From positions 1 to 28,832 of the forward strand of contig PNNU01000004.1 in assembly GCA_013824385.1 (NCBI GenBank): a stretch of DNA of 28,832 bases, written 5' to 3'. The translations under genes were made by a program, and so were the position numbers. Of this stretch, positions 1-8,172 are shown piece after piece. The stretch's first letter is position 1; every line of letters starts with the position of its first letter. The notes under the pieces are model-generated. The model saw only the letters and a program-made list of their open reading frames with translations, searched no databases and was not told the DNA's origin. This DNA comes from Anaerolinea sp. (GTDB taxonomy: Bacteria; Chloroflexota; Anaerolineae; Anaerolineales; Anaerolineaceae).

Positions 1-973
1 GTGCAAAGTAAATGGATTGAGACATACCGTAGGAAAGGCCAAAGAAGACGGCCACAGCCCAGATCAAGGGTTTGGCGCCGATAAAGGCTAGCAGCAGCAT
101 GGCCGGAATCACGGTTAGCACCGAAGCCCACATGGCAGTTTTATCACCGAGTTTGTCTTTAACTATTCCGCCGGCAAAAGCGCCGGCGACGCAGCCAATG
201 CCCCAAACGGTGGTGATCAAACCAGCCGTGCTCAGATCAATACCGAAACGAGCCGTGAGCGCCGGATTCATTAATTGATTGGCTCCGACGATTACCAAAA
301 AGATGACTAGACCTGCCCCTGCAACCGCCAGTACTTGTCGATTCTTAAACGCTTTGAAAGCGACCCAATTGAAACGCAACCCTTGTCCGCGGCCGGTGTC
401 TTTGATGAAAAAGAGCAGCGGTACAGGGATGAGAGTGAGAATTGCCAAAAAGTAAAAAACAGCTGGCCAGTTGAGGTATTGGGCGATAAAACCTGCGGCT
501 GATGCTGCCGCGATCACGCCAATTGAACGGCCGCCGACCATGAAACCCTGCAGGGTTCCCTGTTCGCTTTCGGGCGTGATATCCAGTGCCAGACCGTCCG
601 TGCAGGTGTCGTAAAAAGCCATCCCCATCTGAAGTAAGAATGCCAGCAAAACAAAACCCCAATAATGATTGGTGGGGTTGATCTGCGCGACAATCAACAG
701 GCAGATTGCCTGAACCGCTAACCCCATGAAAATATAAGGTTTGCGGTGCCCAAGCCCAAAGAAATTGAAGCGGTCGCTGAGCATGCCGAATAAAATTTTA
801 ATCACAAAGGGGATCAAAGCAATGGTGGAAAAAATCCCCACCTTGCCCATATCAAAACCGCTGCCCATCAAATAGAGGGCATTAACTGAGGCAAAATACC
901 CCAAAATCGTGCCCTGGGTAAAATAGAGCAGAGCAAACATTGAAAAGCGCAGCACTTTACTTTGGGGTTTCAT
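1..973 (-). CDS. MFS transporter, partial (C-terminus beyond left edge)
   Basis: The minus-strand frame is open from the ATG at 973 to the window edge, so about 324 residues are present and the C-terminus is missing. The protein is strongly hydrophobic and alternates about nine or ten membrane helices with short loops. An early loop reads GMLSDRFNFFGLGHRKPY, which matches the conserved loop 2-3 motif of the major facilitator superfamily (GxxxDRxGRK type). It should move a small solute across the cytoplasmic membrane; the substrate cannot be read from the sequence. The helix pattern resembles the AmpG/BT1-like branch, but this is only an impression. It lies 66 bases downstream of an SDR gene on the same strand and may be the last member of the minus-strand cluster that starts at 4808. 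Confidence 0.85.
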   Translation of the reverse strand, partial: MKPQSKVLRFSMFALLYFTQGTILGYFASVNALYLMGSGFDMGKVGIFSTIALIPFVIKILFGMLSDRFNFFGLGHRKPYIFMGLAVQAICLLIVAQINPTNHYWGFVLLAFLLQMGMAFYDTCTDGLALDITPESEQGTLQGFMVGGRSIGVIAAASAAGFIAQYLNWPAVFYFLAILTLIPVPLLFFIKDTGRGQGLRFNWVAFKAFKNRQVLAVAGAGLVIFLVIVGANQLMNPALTARFGIDLSTAGLITTVWGIGCVAGAFAGGIVKDKLGDKTAMWASVLTVIPAMLLLAFIGAKPLIWAVAVFFGLSYGMSQSIYFA

Positions 974-1039
974 GGCGCATCCTGCAAAACTGGATTTTTA
1001 AAACAGATTATGTCCAATTATACAGGATGAATTAGACGC

Positions 1040-2056
1040 TCAATAACCGAATTGATGTTTTTTCTCGTGTGAAACCAGGAAAGCTTTATACCATTCAGCT
1101 GTACGGCGGAACGTTTCATCCATATCAACGAGTGGCTGATAACCCAACTCAACCCTGGCGCGTTCGATGCTGAAATGAAAATCAGTGGAAAGATGGTTGA
1201 TAAGATAGCGTGAAAATGGCGGACGCTGCTCAATTTTCATCAAACGGTAAAAACTCTCCAACATGGTGGCCGCAGCGTAACCGACTTGAGGATTGACCGA
1301 CAAGCTGGGGTGTGGGTAACCAAGGGCGTCAGTAAGTTTTTCAAAATAAGTTCGCCAACTCATTTCCACCCCATCCGTGAGGATGTAGGTGCGGCCAAAA
1401 GCCTTTTCGGTTGAACCGGCGAGCATCATTCCATCGACAAGATTATCGATGTACGTAAAAGCACCGAGTTTATTGCCACCCGCCACGTAAGGTAATTGTT
1501 TCTTGCGAAGCATCTCTCCCATTCGCAATAAAGCCACACGATCATTCGGCCCGTAGATGTCACCTGGTCTTAAAATAACCGTTTGGATTTTGCCAGTTTG
1601 ATGAAAATTGTTCACCAATTCTTCAGCCTCTCGTTTGGTCTGGCAGTACGGATATGGTGTCGGCAATTGAGGAGCGTCTTCGTCCATATTCCTTAAATCC
1701 AAGAAACTGGCCACTGCTACGGAACTGACGTATAAAAAACGAGGCACATTGTTAAGAATTGCTGCTTCAATTATGTTTCGAGTTCCTTCAACGTTGATCT
1801 TGCGAAAAAAATCCAGTGATCCCCAATCTGTAACTGCTGCAGCCACATGAAAAACGAATTCCTGGTCAATTGTGGCCTTTATTAAAGCTTCGCGATCTGA
1901 AAGACTTCCTGAGACAATTTCAACGGAAACGCCCTGTAATAATGACAGGTCACTGGTCGCGCGTACCATTGCCTTCACTTGATGGCCTGCAGCCACCAAT
2001 TTGCGGCACAAGCTGGACCCGACAAAACCATTAGCCCCGGTAACCAGGATTTTCAT
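1040..2056 (-). CDS. extended SDR, NAD-dependent epimerase/dehydratase family
   Basis: A 338-residue extended short-chain dehydrogenase/reductase. The N-terminal Rossmann motif GANGFVG (residues 7-13) binds NAD(P). The catalytic pair Y137-x3-K141 (YCQTK) follows a serine pair at 111-112. Length and order fit the 3-beta-hydroxysteroid dehydrogenase/dihydroflavonol reductase-like branch, which acts on hydroxyl or keto groups of lipid-like or sugar-nucleotide substrates. The substrate here is unknown. The ATG at 2056 overlaps the stop of the upstream SDR gene by 4 bases (ATGA), so the two are translationally coupled and may act in successive steps. Nothing looks truncated. Confidence 0.88.
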   Translation of the reverse strand: MKILVTGANGFVGSSLCRKLVAAGHQVKAMVRATSDLSLLQGVSVEIVSGSLSDREALIKATIDQEFVFHVAAAVTDWGSLDFFRKINVEGTRNIIEAAILNNVPRFLYVSSVAVASFLDLRNMDEDAPQLPTPYPYCQTKREAEELVNNFHQTGKIQTVILRPGDIYGPNDRVALLRMGEMLRKKQLPYVAGGNKLGAFTYIDNLVDGMMLAGSTEKAFGRTYILTDGVEMSWRTYFEKLTDALGYPHPSLSVNPQVGYAAATMLESFYRLMKIEQRPPFSRYLINHLSTDFHFSIERARVELGYQPLVDMDETFRRTAEWYKAFLVSHEKKHQFGY

Positions 2057-3093
2057 TCCATCTCCGGGTCGTATAGAGGAGTAATCCGATGAGAGGATTG
2101 AGGGCGTTTCAACAGATCATGATCGATATACCATTGATAAGCATCTGTTACTGTTTCTGAAAAAGGCCTGGTTTTTAACCCCAACTCATTGACTGCTTTT
2201 TGATTATCGTAAAACATATATCGGGGACTCAGGTAAACCCGACCGCGATCAAGCGGTAGACGAAATCCCATTTTGAGCATGGCTCCAACCCCTTCAGCGG
2301 CAGGAGGAATGATCCAGTTTGGCAACCGCAAGTAACGGAGAGGCACTCCAATTGCGTTACAAATGATTGACATACATTCAAAGTGCGTCATGTTGTGGGC
2401 TCCCAAAATGTAACGCGCTCCGGGTTTACTGTTTTCTGCTGCGGCGATATGCCCCTGGGCTGCATCGCGAACATCAATGAAGTTGGCGCCACCTTCCGGA
2501 AAAGGAAATAAGTCACCTCTTACCGCATTTTGAATTATCGTTCCGGTGATGAAATGGTGATCTCCAGGGCCCATTAATGCGGTTGGTTCAACGCTGACGG
2601 CATGCATGCCTTGAGCAACAAACCCTGCCAGAATTTGTTCAGCCAACACCTTACTGTAACCATAAATCCAATTTTTTGGAGCAAGATTGAATCTGGAACC
2701 TTCATTCATTGGCATGCCATCGTGTTGAGGAGGAACCCCGGTTACCGCCGCCGAAGAGGTCAAGACAAAACGCTTTACTTTTGCAACTCGGGCTGCGCTC
2801 ATTACATTGAAAGTTCCCATCACGTTCGTCTCGTAAACCCGTTCTGCGGAATAGTTCCAATCATCTGCAATGCCCGCAACATGAAATACCCAATCCACTC
2901 CCCGCATGGAAGAACTAAGACCTTCAACCTCAAGGATGTTTCCTTCGATAAGTTCGATATCCAACCCTTCGAGAGCTATCCGGGATTCGTTTTTATAACT
3001 TAACCCAACGACTTCAATTCCTCTTTGGATTAACGCTGCTGCCAAATTCGAACCCAGACAGCCAGTACAACCGGTGATCAATGCACGCGTCAT
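2053..3093 (-). CDS. extended SDR, NAD-dependent epimerase/dehydratase family
   Basis: A 346-residue extended SDR with Rossmann motif GCTGCLG (residues 8-14), serine pair near 113-114 and catalytic Y144-x3-K148 (YGYSK). It is homologous to, but clearly different from, the gene directly downstream (1040-2056), which it overlaps by 4 bases. Both look like 3-beta-HSD/dihydroflavonol reductase-type enzymes acting in the cytoplasm with NAD(P). The pair suggests two related oxidoreductions on one substrate, which is inference. It follows the CPBP protein gene by 25 bases, so it probably shares that transcript. The ATG at 3093 is the natural start, because the nucleotide-binding motif begins at the usual distance from the N-terminus. 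Confidence 0.88.
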   Translation of the reverse strand: MTRALITGCTGCLGSNLAAALIQRGIEVVGLSYKNESRIALEGLDIELIEGNILEVEGLSSSMRGVDWVFHVAGIADDWNYSAERVYETNVMGTFNVMSAARVAKVKRFVLTSSAAVTGVPPQHDGMPMNEGSRFNLAPKNWIYGYSKVLAEQILAGFVAQGMHAVSVEPTALMGPGDHHFITGTIIQNAVRGDLFPFPEGGANFIDVRDAAQGHIAAAENSKPGARYILGAHNMTHFECMSIICNAIGVPLRYLRLPNWIIPPAAEGVGAMLKMGFRLPLDRGRVYLSPRYMFYDNQKAVNELGLKTRPFSETVTDAYQWYIDHDLLKRPQSSHRITPLYDPEME

Positions 3094-3118
3094 GATTAAT
3101 TATTGTCCTTCGTCCCGT

Positions 3119-3859
3119 TTATCTTAATAACAAGGTAATAATAATATCTGTACCAATCCCTACTACCGCATGCAGAAACATGGAAAAGAATATGGATCGC
3201 GTTCGCCATGCCGCATATCCAAACACCAACCCCGCCAAAATGGCAGAAAAACATTCTGCAAACGGCTTGCCGATGTGAACAATTACCGAGGGTACCGTTT
3301 GGATTAGTATGGCCATGACAGGACCGTACGCTTTTTGCATTCCTGTTTGCAAGAAACCTCTGAAGAAAAACTCCCAGGCAAAATAATAGACCAGATAGAA
3401 TAATTCAATAACCACAAAGAGCGGCATGCTCTTCATCATGGTTTTTGCCAATGGATATTCCGCTTGCATCCCTGGATCAAAAGCCCCAATATATGCGCCC
3501 AAAAGCATTACCGGTAAAACCCAGGCAACAATCTTCAGCCCGGAACGCCAATCTCCTAACTGCAATCCATATTCACTCAAAGATTGTTTCCAGAAGCACT
3601 TAATGATTATTGCCGGTACGCAAAACATGAGCAGAAAAAAAGCAAGATATTCAAATATCGCTGCAGCTGCGTCCGTGGGCAAACCACCCGAAAAAGTAAA
3701 GTATTGGGTAAAGATAAATCGCTTTCCAAAATAAACCCAAATGGTTAGCAGTATCGGGGTCAGCAGCAAAATCCAACGCGCTTTCTTCTCGTTTTCAGTG
3801 GTTGGTTGAAAAAGAGAAGAGAAATCAAGCCCGGATAAGGAGAAAACTCTTTTTTTCAT
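3119..3859 (-). CDS. CPBP family (CAAX protease/Abi-like) intramembrane protein, motif 1 altered
   Basis: A 246-residue protein with about seven hydrophobic helices. The C-terminal half has the CPBP (Rce1/Abi) layout: motif 1 around 161-168 (AWEFFFRG), motif 2 histidine H195 (SVIVHIG) and motif 3 histidine H230 (FLHAVVG). The family consensus for motif 1 is EExxxR. Here the first glutamate is a tryptophan (W162), while E163 and R167 remain. It may therefore be a weak or non-proteolytic member, or use E163. It sits between SDR genes on one strand; a role in processing or sheltering a membrane product of that cluster is possible but unproven. The region 3860-3965 upstream has no convincing promoter by eye. 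Confidence 0.75.
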   Translation of the reverse strand: MKKRVFSLSGLDFSSLFQPTTENEKKARWILLLTPILLTIWVYFGKRFIFTQYFTFSGGLPTDAAAAIFEYLAFFLLMFCVPAIIIKCFWKQSLSEYGLQLGDWRSGLKIVAWVLPVMLLGAYIGAFDPGMQAEYPLAKTMMKSMPLFVVIELFYLVYYFAWEFFFRGFLQTGMQKAYGPVMAILIQTVPSVIVHIGKPFAECFSAILAGLVFGYAAWRTRSIFFSMFLHAVVGIGTDIIITLLLR

Positions 3860-3965
3860 GAGGCTTTGCCTGTTTTGTTAATTAAAGAATATGTTCAAAA
3901 AAACCATCACTAACTGTTAATTTGTTGTGTCAAGTTTACCACCACAACCTAATTGGCATTCTTTA

Positions 3966-4808
3966 TTATGAGTTGGAGCTGTTTTGTTTGGACGTTGCGG
4001 CTACCGAAAAATAACTTGCTTCATCCAATTTTTCTCTTACTTTTTTCCACCGCTTTGCGACAAAACGCACCTTAAGTGAGAGTGGAATAAATGAACTGGT
4101 TGACTGGATTAATTGATTTAGCAATCCTGGAATAACAACTGCCTTGCCTTTCAAGGCTGCGTTCATCGTTCTTTTTGCAACCTTATCTTGATTTACGCTT
4201 GTGATCAAACCCCAAAACCCCTGGGCAAACATTGATCGCATATCCTCAATATTTGTCGGCATACCTGCCGGACACAAAGCAGTCACCGTGCCAAAAGAAT
4301 GAATTTCTTCGCGGATAGCCCTTGAAAAATCAATTAAAAAACCTTTGCTGGCGGCATAGGTCGCTTTGAATGGCATGGGAAAAAAACCGGCCAAGCTGCA
4401 GACATTAATCAATCTGAATTTTTGCTCTGGGTCTCGTATGGATAACACGCCATGGGTGACATCGATAGTAGCTAGAATATTTACTTTTACGATCTTTAAA
4501 ATTTGGGCACGGGTTTTTTCGAGAAATGCTCCCTCGTAATCCTGACCTGCGACATTGATCAATCCCCAAAACTTGTATCCGTCAGTTTTTAATCCATCAA
4601 GGAGTGTTTCTCTGGCTTTTTCATCTGCCAGGTCACAGGGTTGATAGATGACTTCTATATTAAACTTTTCAGCCAATCGACCTGCAAAGGATTCGCCCTC
4701 AGGGGTCCGGTCAGTAAGCAAAAGATCATATCCCCTGCGAGCAGCTTCCAGTACAAAAGCATTGCCCAACCCACCTGTGGCACCGGTAATCATCAAGTAA
4801 CTCTTCAT
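3966..4808 (-). CDS. classical SDR oxidoreductase
   Basis: A 280-residue classical short-chain dehydrogenase. The cofactor motif TGATGGLG (TGxxxGxG) is at residues 8-15, the structural NVAG motif (usually NNAG) at 85-88, a serine at 138, and the catalytic YAASK at 151-155. The length and the hydrophobic C-terminal part resemble the 17-beta-HSD/ketoacyl-reductase-like group (DltE/YqjQ-type), but the substrate is unknown. It is transcribed divergently from another SDR plus a TetR gene. A promoter (TTGACA, 17 bases, TAAAGT) ends inside an operator box that is repeated in front of the divergent promoter, so the TetR protein very likely controls both sides. Confidence 0.87.
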   Translation of the reverse strand: MKSYLMITGATGGLGNAFVLEAARRGYDLLLTDRTPEGESFAGRLAEKFNIEVIYQPCDLADEKARETLLDGLKTDGYKFWGLINVAGQDYEGAFLEKTRAQILKIVKVNILATIDVTHGVLSIRDPEQKFRLINVCSLAGFFPMPFKATYAASKGFLIDFSRAIREEIHSFGTVTALCPAGMPTNIEDMRSMFAQGFWGLITSVNQDKVAKRTMNAALKGKAVVIPGLLNQLIQSTSSFIPLSLKVRFVAKRWKKVREKLDEASYFSVAATSKQNSSNS

Positions 4809-4825
4809 TGGTATCTCCTATTGAT

Positions 4826-4843
4826 TGATTCAATCAGTTGATT
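4826..4843 (-). promoter_or_regulatory. operator box 1 (probable TetR site)
   Basis: The minus strand reads AATCAACTGATTGAATCA. It matches box 2 (4885-4902) at 17 of 18 positions and lies in the opposite orientation. It begins just past the -10 of the leftward promoter, so a bound repressor would block RNA polymerase. The assignment to the TetR product encoded at 5851-6426 is inference from position. Confidence 0.6.
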
Positions 4844-4844
4844 A

Positions 4845-4873
4845 ACTTTATACTTAATTTTGGTTTTTGTCAA
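4845..4873 (-). promoter_or_regulatory. sigma-70 type promoter for the leftward SDR cluster
   Basis: On the minus strand TTGACA (4873-4868) is followed after 17 bases by TAAAGT (4850-4845). It lies about 40-65 bases upstream of the ATG at 4808. The -10 abuts operator box 1. Confidence 0.55.
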
Positions 4874-4884
4874 TCAATTAATTG

Positions 4885-4902
4885 AATCTACTGATTGAAT
4901 CA
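4885..4902 (+). promoter_or_regulatory. operator box 2 (probable TetR site)
   Basis: AATCTACTGATTGAATCA sits immediately upstream of the -35 of the rightward promoter. Only one base differs from box 1. The two boxes are inverted relative to each other and belong to the two divergent promoters. Confidence 0.6.
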
Positions 4903-4904
4903 TA

Positions 4905-4932
4905 TTGACAAAACAGGAGTTTCAACTAAAAT
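4905..4932 (+). promoter_or_regulatory. sigma-70 type promoter for the SDR-TetR operon
   Basis: TTGACA (4905-4910) and TAAAAT (4927-4932) are separated by 16 bases, about 30 bases before the ATG at 4961. The promoter argues against translation starting at the upstream in-frame codon 4895. Confidence 0.6.
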
Positions 4933-4960
4933 AAACTCAGAAATCGAGGAGATTAGGTGT

Positions 4961-5848
4961 ATGAACTTAAAAAATAAAACAATCGTAATCACCGGCGCCA
5001 CCGACGGTATCGGTTTTCAAACCGCACTGGATGCAACACGCGAAGGAGCCTTCGTCATTGGCGTTGGCAGAAACTCGCAACGCTGCGAGGATGCGCGCCT
5101 AAAAATAATCACCCAGATGCCCGATGCTCAAATCACATATTTGACCGCAAACCTTGGCTCACAAAAACAAATCCGCATTCTGGCTGAACAAATTCAACAC
5201 ACCCTGGTTGAGCACAACTTTACCACGTTGGATGTGCTGGTGAATAACGCCGGAATATACATGGGTAAAAAAGAGTTTACTGAAGACAACATTGAAACCA
5301 CGTTCGCCGTCAACCACCTGGCGCCCTTTTTGTTGACCAACCTGCTTTTACCCTTACTTTCAAAATCCGCGGATGGGCGCGTGATCACCGTCAGCTCGGA
5401 TGCGCATTACCACACCTCGTTTATCCCCGAAAAGGCAAGGAATCCTGTCATATTCTTTGGATTGATTGCATATAAAGTCTCCAAATTAAGCAATATACTT
5501 TTCAGTCTTGAGTTTAACCGCCTGCATGCAGCGAACGCAGTGCAATCCGTGCATGCGTTTGCTGTGGATCCCGGTCTGGTTAACACCGAAATCGGCATGA
5601 AAAAAACTGGAGGGTTGGCTAGCCTGGTATGGCGCAGCCGCAAGAATCTAGGTGTATCTCCTGAAGTTCCCGCCAAGACCATCCTCTTTTTAGCGGGTGA
5701 CCCGAAGGTGATCACATCTTCAGAAGTGTATTGGAACTCATGCAAACCCAAACAACCTAGTAGCAACGCATTAAATGGCTCACTGGCTAAAAGGTTATGG
5801 ATCGAATCTTGCAAGCTTACTGATGTTGCTCTACCCGAAGGAGACTGA
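4961..5848 (+). CDS. classical SDR oxidoreductase (retinol dehydrogenase-like)
   Basis: A 295-residue SDR. The TGATDGIG cofactor motif starts at residue 11, NNAG is at 95-98, a serine pair near 145-146 and YKVSK at 171-175. Size and pattern fit the retinol dehydrogenase/WW-domain oxidoreductase-like bacterial SDRs. The start at 4961 is preferred because GAGGA lies 10 bases upstream and the promoter -10 is at 4927. The longer frame from 4895 would begin inside the promoter. The TetR gene follows after two bases, so the two form one operon. The gene faces another SDR across shared operators, which suggests a common inducer, perhaps a lipophilic alcohol or aldehyde (speculative). Confidence 0.87.
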   Translation: MNLKNKTIVITGATDGIGFQTALDATREGAFVIGVGRNSQRCEDARLKIITQMPDAQITYLTANLGSQKQIRILAEQIQHTLVEHNFTTLDVLVNNAGIYMGKKEFTEDNIETTFAVNHLAPFLLTNLLLPLLSKSADGRVITVSSDAHYHTSFIPEKARNPVIFFGLIAYKVSKLSNILFSLEFNRLHAANAVQSVHAFAVDPGLVNTEIGMKKTGGLASLVWRSRKNLGVSPEVPAKTILFLAGDPKVITSSEVYWNSCKPKQPSSNALNGSLAKRLWIESCKLTDVALPEGD

Positions 5849-5850
5849 TT

Positions 5851-6426
5851 ATGCCAACCGATACTGTAGAATTAAAAATCATTGAGGCAGCCATTGAATG
5901 TATTGAACAATTTGGTTTGAAAGGCGCCACGAATCGCCGCATCGCCGAAAAAGCTGGCGTCAACCTTGCTGCCATTAATTATTATTTCCGCAGCAAAGAA
6001 AACCTGATTGAAAGAGTGATGGAAACGACTCTACACAATGCTTTTGACTGGGAGGATGTTCAGGCATTACCAGGAAGCACTGCGAAAGAACGTTGTATTG
6101 CGGTTTTTGAAGAGTTAATTCGTGGTGGATGCAACTATCCGGGTATCACCCGTGCTCATTTCTATGATCTACTCACTGATGGAAATTACGATTCACAAAT
6201 CGTGAAAAGATATTCCGATTTCATCAAAAATCTAAGCGAAGACCTTTATCAACGGGGAACAAAACTAACCCTTGAACAGCTCAATCTAGCCTGTTCACAA
6301 ATCGCCTCCGCTTGTTTTATGGCCATTCTGGCACCCAGACTAAACGAAGATAGCCTGGGGCTCAATTTTAACAATCCAGAAACTCAACATCAGTTTGTTA
6401 CCAGCCTTGTGGAAAAATTGATATAA
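5851..6426 (+). CDS. TetR/AcrR family transcriptional regulator
   Basis: A 191-residue protein with the TetR N-terminal helix-turn-helix: residues about 10-55 include the recognition region GVNLAAINYYFRSKENL, typical of the family. The rest is the variable helical ligand-binding domain. AAGGAG stands 8 bases before the ATG. The gene begins two bases after the stop of the SDR gene and is co-transcribed with it. Two 18-bp boxes in the divergent promoter region upstream (4826-4843 and 4885-4902) are its probable operators, giving autoregulation and control of the leftward SDR cluster. The ligand is unknown. Confidence 0.9.
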   Translation: MPTDTVELKIIEAAIECIEQFGLKGATNRRIAEKAGVNLAAINYYFRSKENLIERVMETTLHNAFDWEDVQALPGSTAKERCIAVFEELIRGGCNYPGITRAHFYDLLTDGNYDSQIVKRYSDFIKNLSEDLYQRGTKLTLEQLNLACSQIASACFMAILAPRLNEDSLGLNFNNPETQHQFVTSLVEKLI

Positions 6427-6472
6427 TTGTTATTGTGAATCCGTTATCAAAACAATAATTATTATTCTGTAA

Positions 6473-6500
6473 TTGACGGAGATCTAGGGGTCTGTATAAT
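6473..6500 (+). promoter_or_regulatory. strong sigma-70 type promoter for the diguanylate cyclase gene
   Basis: TTGACG (6473-6478), 16 bases, TATAAT (6495-6500), about 58 bases before the ATG at 6558. This gives the gene a transcript separate from the TetR operon. Confidence 0.6.
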
Positions 6501-6557
6501 GATGCAAAGTTTTTTTATTTTATTGCATTTCATTATCCGTATTACGGAATTGACTTG

Positions 6558-8159
6558 ATGATTAATTTACATCCAGACCAGATAGCGCTAATAATTGGTA
6601 CGATCATCTCCATAATTGTGATAATGGTGGGTTGGCCCCGCCGAAAACTAATGGGGGGATTCTTTTTTATTGCTTTTTGTTTCTCAGTAACAGAATGGTT
6701 GATTACTGCATTTATTGAAAGTGTTGTGGTCAATCAAGCTAGCAAGATATTATGGTCTCAGATACTTTATATCGGTTTTGTTCAAACTATCCCCTATCTC
6801 ATGTTATTTGTATTAACCTATGTTCGGCAGCGCAATTTACCTTTGGGAATGGTCGTTTCTGTAATGATTATTCCCGCCCTGACATTGGTTGTAGCCTGGA
6901 CTAACTCTCTGCACGGTTGGTTATGGTCCGGTTTTTCTCAAGGTTCAATTGAGAACAATGTTCTCATTTACCACCATGGATTTTGGTTTTGGTTGCACAC
7001 AAGTTATTTGTATTTAATCCTTGTCGTAGGGGTAATTTATTTAATTCGTGCCATCATTTTAGCTACACCTCCAATTAGACGTCAGTTGATAATTCTTTTT
7101 GTTGGTTTTATGTTTCCAGCAATTTCAGGCACCTTATATGCTATTGGATGGAAACCCCTGGAAGGATTGGATATCACCCCGACCGGGTTGGCTTTTACAG
7201 GAGCGTTTCTTGCCTGGGCATTAATTAAATTTCAATTGCTGGATCTTCTGCCTGTCGCCCGAACAACCCTCGTGGAACAATTACAAGACGGTGTCATTGT
7301 TTTGGATATGAATGGCCGAATTGCTGATATCAATCGCGCCACTCAAAAATTATTAGGGTGGGCTCCCAAAGAGGTCATCGGTAAGAGTATTGATCAAACC
7401 TTCCCTGATTTACCAAAGGTTATTTTTTCAACAACGCACCCCATCAGACGCGAGATTCCCCTGCCAGATTCTCCGGGGATTGTTTTAGAGTTCCAAAGCT
7501 CCTCTCTCTTCAATCCAAGAAAAAATGAAGTCGGAAAATTATTGGTTCTCAGAGATGTAACATCGAGAAACCGTGCAGAAGCTGACCTGCAAAATACCAA
7601 TCAACAATTAAAAGAACAGCTTACCAAAAACAAGTTGTTGCACAAAAAACTGGAACAAATGGCATTACACGATTCCCTCACCGGTCTGTATAACCGCCAC
7701 ATCGATGAGATTCTACAAAAAGAATTTTCGCGTGCCCAACGTGAAAAGAAACCCATTAGTCTGGCAATGATCGACATTGACCATTTTAAAAAGATAAACG
7801 ATAAATTCGGCCATCAATACGGCGACTTGTTGCTTAAATCCTTCAGCCAATATATATTAAGTACCATCCGTAAAGAAGACTTGGCCGCACGTTTTGGCGG
7901 CGACGAGATCATGCTCGTTTTTCCTGGGATGAACCAGGAAAACGCGGTGAAAAAGGCTGAAGAGATCAGGAAAAATTTTTCACGACTCGCGGTTGTGGCA
8001 AACCAGCAAGAAGTATCCACCACAATTACCGTGGGCGTGGCTACCTACCCACAAAGCGGAAAAACCGTGGACGAAGTGATCCGCACTGCAGATTATGCGC
8101 TTTATGCCGCCAAAGAAGAAGGTCGCAACAGAGTGAAAGCTCTGGATTGGTCTGAATAG
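6558..8159 (+). CDS. membrane diguanylate cyclase (7TM sensor, PAS, GGDEF)
   Basis: A 533-residue protein that should make cyclic di-GMP from two GTP. Residues 1 to about 225 form seven membrane helices like the 7TM sensor module of some histidine kinases. A PAS domain follows (about 230-345; VEQLQDGVIVLDMNGRI), then a short coiled coil (about 345-375), then the GGDEF domain. The signature is GGDEI at 447-451, a tolerated variant of GGDEF. An RxxD inhibitory site (R438-D441) lies exactly five residues upstream, so product feedback inhibition is expected. No EAL domain is present. The ATG at 6558 is preferred over the adjacent TTG at 6555. The ribosome-binding site is poor. It is monocistronic with its own promoter. 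Confidence 0.9.
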   Translation: MINLHPDQIALIIGTIISIIVIMVGWPRRKLMGGFFFIAFCFSVTEWLITAFIESVVVNQASKILWSQILYIGFVQTIPYLMLFVLTYVRQRNLPLGMVVSVMIIPALTLVVAWTNSLHGWLWSGFSQGSIENNVLIYHHGFWFWLHTSYLYLILVVGVIYLIRAIILATPPIRRQLIILFVGFMFPAISGTLYAIGWKPLEGLDITPTGLAFTGAFLAWALIKFQLLDLLPVARTTLVEQLQDGVIVLDMNGRIADINRATQKLLGWAPKEVIGKSIDQTFPDLPKVIFSTTHPIRREIPLPDSPGIVLEFQSSSLFNPRKNEVGKLLVLRDVTSRNRAEADLQNTNQQLKEQLTKNKLLHKKLEQMALHDSLTGLYNRHIDEILQKEFSRAQREKKPISLAMIDIDHFKKINDKFGHQYGDLLLKSFSQYILSTIRKEDLAARFGGDEIMLVFPGMNQENAVKKAEEIRKNFSRLAVVANQQEVSTTITVGVATYPQSGKTVDEVIRTADYALYAAKEEGRNRVKALDWSE

Positions 8160-8172
8160 CCCCATTAATTTA

